From an uncultured Sphingorhabdus sp. (GTDB lineage: Bacteria > Pseudomonadota > Alphaproteobacteria > Sphingomonadales > Sphingomonadaceae): a stretch of DNA of 15,010 bases. The stretch's first letter is position 1, and each line of letters starts with the position of its first letter. The stretch covers positions 1 to 15,010 of the forward strand of contig CALMYW010000041.1 in the NCBI GenBank assembly GCA_937873665.1, written 5' to 3'. Both the position numbers and the translations under genes were made by a program. This document shows positions 1 to 5,979 of this stretch, piece by piece. The notes beneath the pieces were generated by a model. That model did not search any database, was not told the origin of the DNA, and saw nothing but the letters and a program-made list of their open reading frames with translations.

Positions 1-20
1 TGGTGATAGCAATGCCCCAT
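1..20 (-). CDS. Start of an unidentified leftward gene (partial)
   Basis: Only the first six codons (M-G-H-C-Y-H) are inside the window. The start is supported by a strong Shine-Dalgarno GGAGG five bases upstream, placed directly after the stop codon of the DUF6878-type gene. That neighbour uses nearly the same GGAGGCCG context before its own start. The short gap suggests the same leftward transcript. The product cannot be identified from six codons. Confidence 0.55.
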
Positions 21-30
21 CGCGGCCTCC

Positions 31-510
31 TCAAAAGCTGTGCGTGTAGTTTTCGGACGCAGTGTAACGCTCGTTGTAGTCGAGCGTGATCGAGTAGTCC
101 GCGACGTCGAAGATGATAGCGCCATAGGCGCCGTCGTTGTTCTCCCAGCCGCCGTGCGTACGTTCGAGAGCGTCATAGGTCAGGCTTTCGACGGCAGTGG
201 CGACGGTGACGGAAGATCGCTCCGGCTCAGGCTGGCCCCAGACCGTTGTTGCAAACTCGATCATGGCGTTGGGCATGGTGATGTCGTCGTCGCCGGCCTT
301 GGCCTGGACATCCTCGATCTGGCCGGAATCGCCATAGCCATCGAACGTGATGACGATCTTTGTGACGCCCGCGCGTTCCAAGGCGCTGAACAATGTCACC
401 TTGTTGGTCTGGAAAATCTCTACCTCAAGTTGGATTCGCAAGGCGGACAGCATTTCCCACTCCGAGAGCGGCGGGATGGGTTTTGCATCGGTATCGGAAG
501 TTTCGGACAT
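31..510 (-). CDS. DUF6878 family protein
   Basis: Predicted 159-residue soluble, acidic protein of unknown function. The start at 510 is preferred over an upstream in-frame ATG at 666 because GGAGG lies seven bases before it, and the upstream extension would overlap the end of the ParB-like gene with low-complexity sequence. The stretch NKVTLFSALERAGVTKIV followed by FDGYGDSGQIEDVQ is what I recall of the DUF6878 family found on alphaproteobacterial plasmids and islands. The middle part (WENNDGAYG, then a short beta-rich tail) also fits from memory. No signal peptide or membrane segment is seen. It follows the ParB-like gene on the same strand after about 100 bases and is probably co-transcribed. 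The family name is from memory; the gene itself is well supported. Confidence 0.8.
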   Translation of the reverse strand: MSETSDTDAKPIPPLSEWEMLSALRIQLEVEIFQTNKVTLFSALERAGVTKIVITFDGYGDSGQIEDVQAKAGDDDITMPNAMIEFATTVWGQPEPERSSVTVATAVESLTYDALERTHGGWENNDGAYGAIIFDVADYSITLDYNERYTASENYTHSF

Positions 511-532
511 GACGGCCTCCTGACACGAAAGC

Positions 533-552
533 GCCCGGCGCGTTGGCCGGGC
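533..552 (-). promoter_or_regulatory. GC-rich hairpin between parB-like gene and DUF6878 gene
   Basis: A perfect 7-bp stem (GCCCGGC/GCCGGGC) with a 6-base loop lies about 20 bases upstream of the DUF6878 start, just before its GGAGG. Read leftward it is followed by CGCTTTCGTG rather than a clean U-run, so it could be a weak terminator/processing site or a 5' leader structure. It differs from the three nested leaders elsewhere in the window. Confidence 0.45.
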
Positions 553-610
553 TGAGGAACGGATTGGGAAGGACAGCGCGAGACGACTGAAGCCGCCCCG
601 CGCCGATGCG

Positions 611-2734
611 CTATTCGGCGGCGACAACGTGCAGAACTTCGTCCTCGTCGTCGGAGGGTTCGTCATCGTCGGCGAGGAAGGCTGGCAGCGCCTCGTCGCC
701 TTCGCCGTTCGTCGCCGGCTCGTCCTGCTCGACCAGGCGCAGCGGTTCGGGCAGCCAGCCGCTATCGGCGAGCAGACGTTCGGCCTCCTTCGCCATGTCG
801 CCTTTCTTCAGATGGTCGATGAGTTGAGCGGCGCGTTCGCCCGCACCTTCGCGCACCGCGGCGAGGATGCGCGGCTTCGTTACGCGGCCGAGATAGTTCT
901 CAACGGTCGGGCGGAAACCCACCTCCACCATGTCGAGGCCCGTCGCGCGCGCCAGCCGATCCGCCTCGGCCATGCGGCGGTCGAGGCCCGATTGCGAGAC
1001 GCCGCTGCCGCTATAGGGATTGAGCCGCTCATAGAGCGCGTTGACGCCATAGCTGACGCAATGGGCGAGCAGCGCCAGGCGACTGGCATCGTCGAGAGTG
1101 GCGAGCCAATCCCACAACGCATCCTCGTCCACAGGCAGATCCGCCGTCCAATCCTCGTGCCGTTGGGCGATAGACTTGGCATAGGATGTCTCGCCAAGAT
1201 CCTTGCCCTGTTCGCGGAAGAAGACGTGATTGACCGACGCCTGCAAACTCGCGCCGGACGTGCCGGTGCGCTGGAAGGTGTCGCGCACCAGCTTGTGCAG
1301 CAGCGCCGTCAGCGCGACCTGCGGATTGGCGCCGACCGCATCGCGAAGCGCGAGCGTGCGGTGCGCAGTCAGCTCGGTGACAAGCCGTTCGGGCAGCGGC
1401 TTGATGACATCTTCCTCGTCATCCTCCTCTGGCTCGGCCGACTGGCCGCCGATCGTGATGATGGCGCGTTGGACGCTGCCGTTGTTTTCGGCGTCGGCGG
1501 GATCAGTGACGCCATCGACCTCATGGCCCTCGGCGTCGATCGGCGCCTCGTCCTCCGGCCGGACATAGCCACGACGAACGACAAGCTCGCCTTCGCGATC
1601 GACGCTGACGAACACGCCGGCGCGCACGATCTCAGCTGGATCGTAGATAGCCGGGCGTTGCTCGAATGCTTCGAGCGCAGCTTCGATTTCGTCCATGCGC
1701 TGGTCGATCTCGTCGGGCAGTTCGTCGGCTTCGGAATATTCCGCCTCGAGCCGGTCGTACTCCTCGCGCAGCGCCTCGCGAGCGGCGCGCTCGTCGTCGG
1801 TGAGATCGACGGGGGTACCGGTCAGGGCACGAAGACCATGATCATGGCCGTAAGGCAGGTCGGTATCGACGCTGATCCACTTCCAGCCTTCGGCCGCGAT
1901 CTCGTCGGCGTTCGCTTTCAGCTTGTCAGAGACTAATCGGTCGAGCAGCGCCGGCTCCTGAAGCCAGCCACCGTCATCGGCCTCGAACAGATCGCGAAGG
2001 ATTTCGCCACCCGCCGCCTGATAGGCTTCGACACCGACGAACTGCGCCCGCTTGTCGGAGGCGGGAATGGAAGTTTCGGTGAGGAGCTGGCGAATGTGCC
2101 AGGGTTGGCGGTTATAGGAATGCTGGATCGACTCCCAGACCTGTTCCTGCCGGACAGGATCGGGGTTGACGGTGAATGCCATCAGCATCTCCAGCGTCAT
2201 GCCATCCTCGGCATAAATGTCGCACAGCACAGGCGAGACGGCCGCGAGGCGCAGGCGCTGCTTCACGATCTGGACGGTGGTGAAGAAGGCGGCGGCGATC
2301 TCCTCCTCGGTCATGCCCTTGGTCCGCATGTCGAGGAACGCGCGGAACTGATCAAGAGGATGGAGCGCGACGCGCTGCGTGTTTTCAGCCAGGCTGTCGT
2401 CCGCGGCGAGGATCGACGTCGCTGGATCACGCACGACGCAGGGCACCGGCGAGGTCTTGGTCAGGCGCTTCTGCTTCACCAGCAGCGCGAGCGCCTGGTA
2501 GCGCCGGCCGCCGGCGGGCACCTCGAACATGCCGGTCTCGCTGCCATCGGCATCGAGGACGGGGCGGACATTGAGGCTCTGGAGGAGCGTGCCGCGGCGG
2601 GCAATGTCCTCGGCCAATTCCTCGACCGAGACGCCGGACTTCACGCGCCGGACGTTGGACTGGCTGAGGACCAGCTTGTTGAAGGGGATATCGCGCGAGG
2701 GCGAGAGGGTGAGTTTCTGAACGGCAGGTGCCAT
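611..2734 (-). CDS. Large ParB-like DNA-binding/partition protein
   Basis: Predicted 707-residue ParB/RepB/Spo0J-superfamily protein. Residues about 16-125 form the ParB N-terminal domain, with the arginine box GGRRYQAL (75-82) and the ENTQR motif (117-121) that bind and turn over CTP in canonical ParB. A helix-turn-helix region follows at about 141-170 (MTEEEIAAAFFTTVQIVKQR). The remaining 500 or so residues are unlike chromosomal ParB (about 300 aa), and the C-terminus is very acidic. This long form is common on alphaproteobacterial plasmids and islands, usually near ArdC and DUF932 genes as here. It probably acts in maintenance or DNA organisation of the element; the exact role is inferred. 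The ATG at 2734 is chosen because GGAG lies nine bases upstream, directly after the structured leader; the in-frame ATG at 2791 would put that leader inside the coding region. No ParA gene is visible in the window. Confidence 0.88.
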   Translation of the reverse strand: MAPAVQKLTLSPSRDIPFNKLVLSQSNVRRVKSGVSVEELAEDIARRGTLLQSLNVRPVLDADGSETGMFEVPAGGRRYQALALLVKQKRLTKTSPVPCVVRDPATSILAADDSLAENTQRVALHPLDQFRAFLDMRTKGMTEEEIAAAFFTTVQIVKQRLRLAAVSPVLCDIYAEDGMTLEMLMAFTVNPDPVRQEQVWESIQHSYNRQPWHIRQLLTETSIPASDKRAQFVGVEAYQAAGGEILRDLFEADDGGWLQEPALLDRLVSDKLKANADEIAAEGWKWISVDTDLPYGHDHGLRALTGTPVDLTDDERAAREALREEYDRLEAEYSEADELPDEIDQRMDEIEAALEAFEQRPAIYDPAEIVRAGVFVSVDREGELVVRRGYVRPEDEAPIDAEGHEVDGVTDPADAENNGSVQRAIITIGGQSAEPEEDDEEDVIKPLPERLVTELTAHRTLALRDAVGANPQVALTALLHKLVRDTFQRTGTSGASLQASVNHVFFREQGKDLGETSYAKSIAQRHEDWTADLPVDEDALWDWLATLDDASRLALLAHCVSYGVNALYERLNPYSGSGVSQSGLDRRMAEADRLARATGLDMVEVGFRPTVENYLGRVTKPRILAAVREGAGERAAQLIDHLKKGDMAKEAERLLADSGWLPEPLRLVEQDEPATNGEGDEALPAFLADDDEPSDDEDEVLHVVAAE

Positions 2735-2743
2735 CGTGGTTGT

Positions 2744-2791
2744 CTCCGCGACGGGCGCCGAGAGCCTCTCTCTCGACCCTGAACCCGTCAC
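2744..2791 (-). promoter_or_regulatory. Nested stem-loop leader (copy 1, parB-like gene)
   Basis: On the minus strand an 8-bp outer stem GTGACGGG/CCCGTCGC (2784-2791 with 2748-2755) encloses an inner hairpin GAGAG-AGAGG-CTCTC (2760-2774). Nine bases (TTCAGGGTC) lie on the 5' side and four (GGCG) on the 3' side between the stems. The Shine-Dalgarno GGAG (2744-2747) begins right after the outer stem, nine bases before the ATG. The same architecture with identical spacing precedes the ardC-like and DUF932 genes. The inner stem here is GAGAG/CTCTC where copy 2 has GGAGA/TCTCC, a compensatory change supporting a real RNA fold. Confidence 0.75.
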
Positions 2792-2893
2792 GAAGCGAAG
2801 CGCCGCCCTCTTCCTCTAAAGAGAGCAGCGCCACGGATACGGAACAGTGGAAAGCCGGAAATCCGCATTGCCGCTTTTCCGATTTTCAGGGGA

Positions 2894-3844
2894 TCAGGCC
2901 GCCTCCCGCTCATCGTCGGTCATGCCGAGATTGGTGTCCGGTGCGAAGCCAAGCAGCCAATCGGCAGCCTTGCTTGCCTGCGAGGCCGCGCGGACGATGG
3001 CGCGATTGTCTTCGCGCAGCACGTCCAGCCAGGAGCCGATATAGTCGGCATGACGGACGGTGGGCACGATGCCGAGCGAGGCGCAGCAGAAGGCAGCGCT
3101 GATTTCGGCGATCAGCTCCTCGAATGCGTATTTCTTGGTGCCGAACGAGCCGGTCAGATCACGGTTCAGTCGGTTGTGGTGTCCACTGGCATGACCTAGC
3201 TCATGCAGGGCCGTGCGGTGCCAGTTGATTGGCTCAAAATACGCCTGCGGCGGTGGAACCTGCACATAGTCGAGCGCCGGGGCGTAGAATGCGCGATCAC
3301 CGCCGATGCGGAAGTCGATCCCCGTCGCCCGGATCAGAGCCTCGACCTTCGGCTCGATCAGGCCGGGCGGAGGCGGCGGAATGGTCGTAGCGATATCATC
3401 CGGCAGGCTATCGCACTGCGCCGTGTTGAACACTGTGAAGCGCTTGAGGAACGGAATAGCAGCCGCTTCCCCGCCGGCCTCGCGCGCCCGGCGCTTTTCG
3501 TCCTCCGGGGTGAAACGATCGGCATAGACGACGGTGGTGCCGCGTTCGCCCTTACGGACGTTGCCGCCAAGCGCAAGCGCCTGGCGGAAGGTGAGCCAGC
3601 TCTGGCCGGGGAAACCGTGCTGGATGACGGCGCCCCAAAGGATCAGAACATTGACGCCGGAATAATGCCGCCCGGTCGCGGCATTCGCCGGCATGGCGAG
3701 CGGCGCTTTGGTCGAGGCCGATCCCCAGGGCTGCACCCAGGGCACGCGCCCGGCTTCCAGCTCGGCGATGATGTTGCCGGTGATTTCGTCATAGAGGCTC
3801 GCCCGGGCCTGGCCGGCGCGCGCATTGTCATCTTTCTTGAACAT
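2894..3844 (-). CDS. ArdC-type antirestriction / ssDNA-binding protein with zincin domain
   Basis: Predicted 316-residue cytosolic protein. Residues about 15-145 match the ArdC N-terminal single-stranded-DNA-binding domain (DUF1738): GRVPWVQPW near 32-40, YSGVNVLILW at 61-70, SWLTFRQA at 82-89 and KGERGTTVVY near 98-107. Residues about 175-300 are a zincin-like metallopeptidase domain with HELGH at 214-218 and a downstream Glu (about 247, in EELIAEIS) as likely third zinc ligand. In plasmid RP4-type and related systems ArdC protects incoming DNA against restriction; the same role for this element is inferred. The start has GGAG seven bases upstream, immediately after the structured leader. 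The length is usual for the family and no damage is seen. The parB-like gene follows on the same strand after about 160 bases that hold its own leader. Confidence 0.9.
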   Translation of the reverse strand: MFKKDDNARAGQARASLYDEITGNIIAELEAGRVPWVQPWGSASTKAPLAMPANAATGRHYSGVNVLILWGAVIQHGFPGQSWLTFRQALALGGNVRKGERGTTVVYADRFTPEDEKRRAREAGGEAAAIPFLKRFTVFNTAQCDSLPDDIATTIPPPPPGLIEPKVEALIRATGIDFRIGGDRAFYAPALDYVQVPPPQAYFEPINWHRTALHELGHASGHHNRLNRDLTGSFGTKKYAFEELIAEISAAFCCASLGIVPTVRHADYIGSWLDVLREDNRAIVRAASQASKAADWLLGFAPDTNLGMTDDEREAA

Positions 3845-3851
3845 CGCGGTT

Positions 3852-3952
3852 CTCCGCGACGGGCGCCGGAGACCTCTTCTCCAGTCCTCAACCCGTCACG
3901 GAAATCCCGTCCCACTCGCCCTCTCAGGGGGCGTTGCGGGGTCTCCCCCCGC
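3852..3952 (-). promoter_or_regulatory. Nested stem-loop leader (copy 2, ardC-like gene)
   Basis: The outer stem GTGACGGG/CCCGTCGC pairs 3892-3899 with 3856-3863. The inner hairpin is GGAGA-AGAGG-TCTCC (3868-3882). Internal spacers are nine and four bases, as in copies 1 and 3. The Shine-Dalgarno GGAG (3852-3855) follows directly and the ATG begins at 3844. Farther upstream on the transcript, a second hairpin GCGGGG/CCCCGC (3936-3952) and about 60 bases of linking sequence are shared with the DUF932 leader but not with the parB-like leader. Confidence 0.75.
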
Positions 3953-4002
3953 TGACTTGATGTCCATCCGGGATGGCGAGGCCGCGTCGTTGTAAGACCG
4001 TT

Positions 4003-4041
4003 CCGTCCAGCGCCAGAAAATCTGGCGTCCAACCCGGACGG
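4003..4041 (+). ncRNA. Structured non-coding end of an IS110-type element (possible bridge-RNA remnant)
   Basis: Immediately before the truncated transposase start, an outer 6-bp stem CCGTCC/GGACGG (4003-4008 with 4036-4041) encloses a perfect 7-bp hairpin CGCCAGA-AAA-TCTGGCG (4011-4027). The Shine-Dalgarno GGGAG (about 4040-4044) overlaps the foot of the outer stem. IS110-family elements are known to encode a structured bridge RNA in a non-coding end, for the IS110 group upstream of the transposase gene. Position and folding fit, but the element boundary cannot be fixed here (it lies somewhere between about 3953 and 4000), so the RNA identity is an inference. Confidence 0.4.
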
Positions 4042-4051
4042 GAGAAAATCA

Positions 4052-4285
4052 ATGGATCAGCAAGTCATTTTTGTAGGTTTGGACGTTCACAAGGCTACAA
4101 TCGCTCTTGCCGTCGCTCGGGGAGGAAGATCAAGCGAGGTCAGATTCCAGGGATCATTGCCGCATCGACCCGGAGCCTTGCCGGATTTCGCGCGACGGCT
4201 GTTGAGCAAGCACCCCGGGCGTCGGCTGTCGTTCTGCTACGAGGCGGGCGCCTGCGGCTACGGCCTGGCCCGAGAGCTGACCGCT
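4052..4285 (+). pseudogene. IS110-family transposase, 5' fragment
   Basis: The first 78 codons encode an IS110-type DEDD transposase N-terminus: GLDVHKATIALAVA at 9-22 with the first acidic residue (D11), and CYEAGACGYGLARELTA at 62-78 with Glu64. Similarity stops after LARELTA. The frame then runs into sequence antisense to the MarR-type gene, so about three quarters of the protein, including the remaining catalytic residues, is missing. The start has a good GGGAG about eight bases upstream. The break at about 4286 marks the left border of the MarR/exporter module. The fragment cannot be active; it records an earlier IS insertion upstream of the ardC-like gene. Confidence 0.85.
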
Positions 4286-4313
4286 TCACCTATCGTTTGG
4301 TCACACAAGTTGC

Positions 4314-4862
4314 TCATTGCGCCTTCTTGTTTGCACCCGCCGCAGGCCTCGCGCCCTGCCGCTGTCGGTTGCCACCCGACAAGCCAGGTCTGCGGCTCGA
4401 GCTTAGCGGTTGCGCAGGCGCGAGCTGGCGCTCATCAAGGTCGCCCACGGCCTTCGCAAGACGGTCTTGGGTCTCGGTGGGCAGCTTCGACAGCACGACC
4501 CGGTAGGCGTCGATCGTTGCCGTGTGCAGCCCCACCGGGAGCGCATGGCCCGCGGGCGTCAACTCGACCCGTTTCTGGCGGCGATCGTGTGCGTCCTCTG
4601 CACGGCTGACGTACCCCGCCTGGACCAGGCGATCGACCAGGCGGCTGGCCGCGTTGTGGGTCAAGCCGGTTGCCTGCGCGATGTCTGCGATCTTCATCTG
4701 CCCCTGGGTGAAGACCTGCACTATGGCGGTGAACTCACTGTAGGACAGGTCGTTGCCGCGCATCAGCCCCCGCAGCACCGGAGAGACCTGCTCCATCACG
4801 AGCGTGTGGACCCGTGCAAACGAAGTAGCGACTTGTGTCAGGCAGCGCTGGTCGGAGCCCAT
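4314..4862 (-). CDS. MarR-type transcriptional regulator
   Basis: Predicted 182-residue winged-helix regulator. The fold is visible as YSEFTAIVQVFTQGQ, the recognition region KIADIAQATGLTHNAASRLVDRL and the wing VSRAEDAHDRRQKRVELTPAGHAL. The ATG at 4862 is preferred over the in-frame ATG at 4874, because GGGAG lies five bases before the former and nothing comparable precedes the latter. The last 30 or so residues (Arg/Ser/Gly-rich) are unusual for MarR proteins and run close to the module border, so the natural C-terminus may have been replaced. It is divergent from the hlyD-like gene with about 100 bases between. By analogy with MarR regulators beside exporters, it probably represses the export operon through the inverted repeat at 4873-4906; the inducer is unknown. 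Confidence 0.87.
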   Translation of the reverse strand: MGSDQRCLTQVATSFARVHTLVMEQVSPVLRGLMRGNDLSYSEFTAIVQVFTQGQMKIADIAQATGLTHNAASRLVDRLVQAGYVSRAEDAHDRRQKRVELTPAGHALPVGLHTATIDAYRVVLSKLPTETQDRLAKAVGDLDERQLAPAQPLSSSRRPGLSGGNRQRQGARPAAGANKKAQ

Positions 4863-4872
4863 TAGCTCTCCC

Positions 4873-4906
4873 ATTGCATATTATGCGCAGACGCATATAA
4901 TGCAAT
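4873..4906. promoter_or_regulatory. Inverted-repeat operator with overlapping divergent promoters
   Basis: The halves ATTGCATATTATGCG (4873-4887) and CGCATATAATGCAAT (4892-4906) are inverted repeats matching at 13 of 15 positions around a 4-base spacer, the size of a MarR dimer site. The right half contains a perfect rightward -10, TATAAT (4896-4901), with TTGCAT 16 bases upstream as a weak -35. The near-symmetry supplies AT-rich -10-like hexamers on the minus strand too. Binding here would block both the regulator gene (autoregulation) and the exporter operon. The AT-rich block stands out from its GC-rich surroundings. Confidence 0.75.
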
Positions 4907-4964
4907 TCGTACATATTATCAAGCCTCGCCCGCCCAAACGCCTGGAAAAAGCCCCCCCCCTGAG

Positions 4965-5978
4965 ATGACAAAGAAACGACCCCTACTTCTTGTTGTTGGC
5001 CTTGCTTTGGCTGTTGCGGCCGCAGCCGCACTAATCCCATTGTGGTGGCAGAGTCGGCATGTCGGCCCGCCCGCAGGGTTGGTGTCTGCCAATGGCAGGA
5101 TCGAGTCCGTCCAGGTGGATGCGGCGGTCAAGTCCCCCGGTCGCCTGGTCCAGGTGCTCGTGCGCGAAGGTGATCTGGTCGAAGCCGATCAGGTCGTCGC
5201 ACAGATCGACGTCGCCGAACTCAAAGCGCAACGGGCGAAGTACGTAGCGGATATGGCGATGCAGGAGGCGTCGCTGCTCGAAGCCAAGGCCACGGTCGAG
5301 CAGCGACGCGCGGAGCTCAATCTGAAAGAGGCCAACCTCCAGCGCGCTGCGCAATTGGTCCGAACCGAGGCCGTGAGCCAGCGGACGCTCGACGAGGCGC
5401 GGAGCGGGCGCGACGCCGCCCGGGCGATTCTGGCGGCCACGGAAAAGAACGTCGACGCGAGACAAAGTTCCATCCAGGCGGCTCAGGCCCTGATCGACCA
5501 GACCGACGCGCAGATCGCCGATGCGACGTTGCGCTCGCCGGTACGAGGACGGGTACTCTACCGCTTGGCCAACCCCGGTGAAGTGCTCGGCGCTGGCGGC
5601 AAGGTGTTGACCATCGTCGATCTGTCACAGGTTTACATGGAAATCTTCGTGCCCGCCGAGCAGGCCCGCCAGATTCCGCTCGGCTCGCAGGCACGCATCC
5701 AATTCGACACTAACGACTTCGCGATACCGGCCAAGGTCAGCTTCGTCTCCCCCGATGCGCAGTTTACCCCGAAGCAGGTGGAAACGCGCAGCGAGCGCGA
5801 CAAGCTAGTTTTTCGAGTCAGGTTGCGCATCCCGCAAAGCCTGATCGACCGCCACGTCGAACAGGTCAAGACCGGCGTGCGCGGCACCGGCTTCGTGAGA
5901 CTCGAACCGAACCCGCCAGAGTGGCCGCATGACCTGCAGAAGCGGTTCCCCGGCGACCCGATCGACGCGGGGAACTGA
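4965..5978 (+). CDS. yhiI: HlyD/YhiI-type membrane fusion protein
   Basis: Predicted 337-residue periplasmic adaptor anchored by one N-terminal membrane segment (about 7-28). The first lipoyl half-motif (VKSPGRLVQVLVREGDLVEADQVVAQID, about 55-82) is followed by a long coiled-coil hairpin (about 84-185, rich in Ala, Glu, Gln and Arg). The second lipoyl half (LRSPVRGRVLYRLANPGEVLGAGGKVLTIVD, about 189-219) and a beta-barrel domain complete the usual HlyD order. It would link the inner-membrane ABC transporter to an outer-membrane channel; no TolC-like gene is in the window. It is the first gene of a rightward operon, two bases before the ATPase gene, matching E. coli yhiI-rbbA-yhhJ. No good Shine-Dalgarno lies close to the start: a run of nine C separates the ATG from the nearest GGAA. 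The gene symbol is by analogy. Confidence 0.88.
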   Translation: MTKKRPLLLVVGLALAVAAAAALIPLWWQSRHVGPPAGLVSANGRIESVQVDAAVKSPGRLVQVLVREGDLVEADQVVAQIDVAELKAQRAKYVADMAMQEASLLEAKATVEQRRAELNLKEANLQRAAQLVRTEAVSQRTLDEARSGRDAARAILAATEKNVDARQSSIQAAQALIDQTDAQIADATLRSPVRGRVLYRLANPGEVLGAGGKVLTIVDLSQVYMEIFVPAEQARQIPLGSQARIQFDTNDFAIPAKVSFVSPDAQFTPKQVETRSERDKLVFRVRLRIPQSLIDRHVEQVKTGVRGTGFVRLEPNPPEWPHDLQKRFPGDPIDAGN

Positions 5979-5979
5979 A

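Noticed and set aside
533..552. Intrinsic terminator after the parB-like gene
   Set aside because: The stem is good but no U-tract follows and the SD of the next gene is close by; kept only as a hairpin.
40..555. 171-codon rightward reading frame
   Set aside because: Antisense to the DUF6878-type gene, with Arg/Asp/Val-biased composition and no family resemblance.
629..1936. 435-codon rightward reading frame
   Set aside because: It is antisense to the ParB-like gene, which has clear family motifs; long antisense frames are common in high-GC coding DNA, and this one has no recognisable domain.
2856..2881. Possible terminator after the ardC-like gene (CGGAAA/TTTCCG)
   Set aside because: Only six pairs with a mismatched interior and no U-run; not strong enough to call.
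3203..3955. 250-codon rightward reading frame
   Set aside because: Antisense to the ArdC-type gene and its leader; no protein-like features.
4314..4874. Start of the MarR-type gene at the upstream ATG (4874)
   Set aside because: No Shine-Dalgarno precedes it and it lies within the operator; the in-frame ATG at 4862 has GGGAG at proper spacing.
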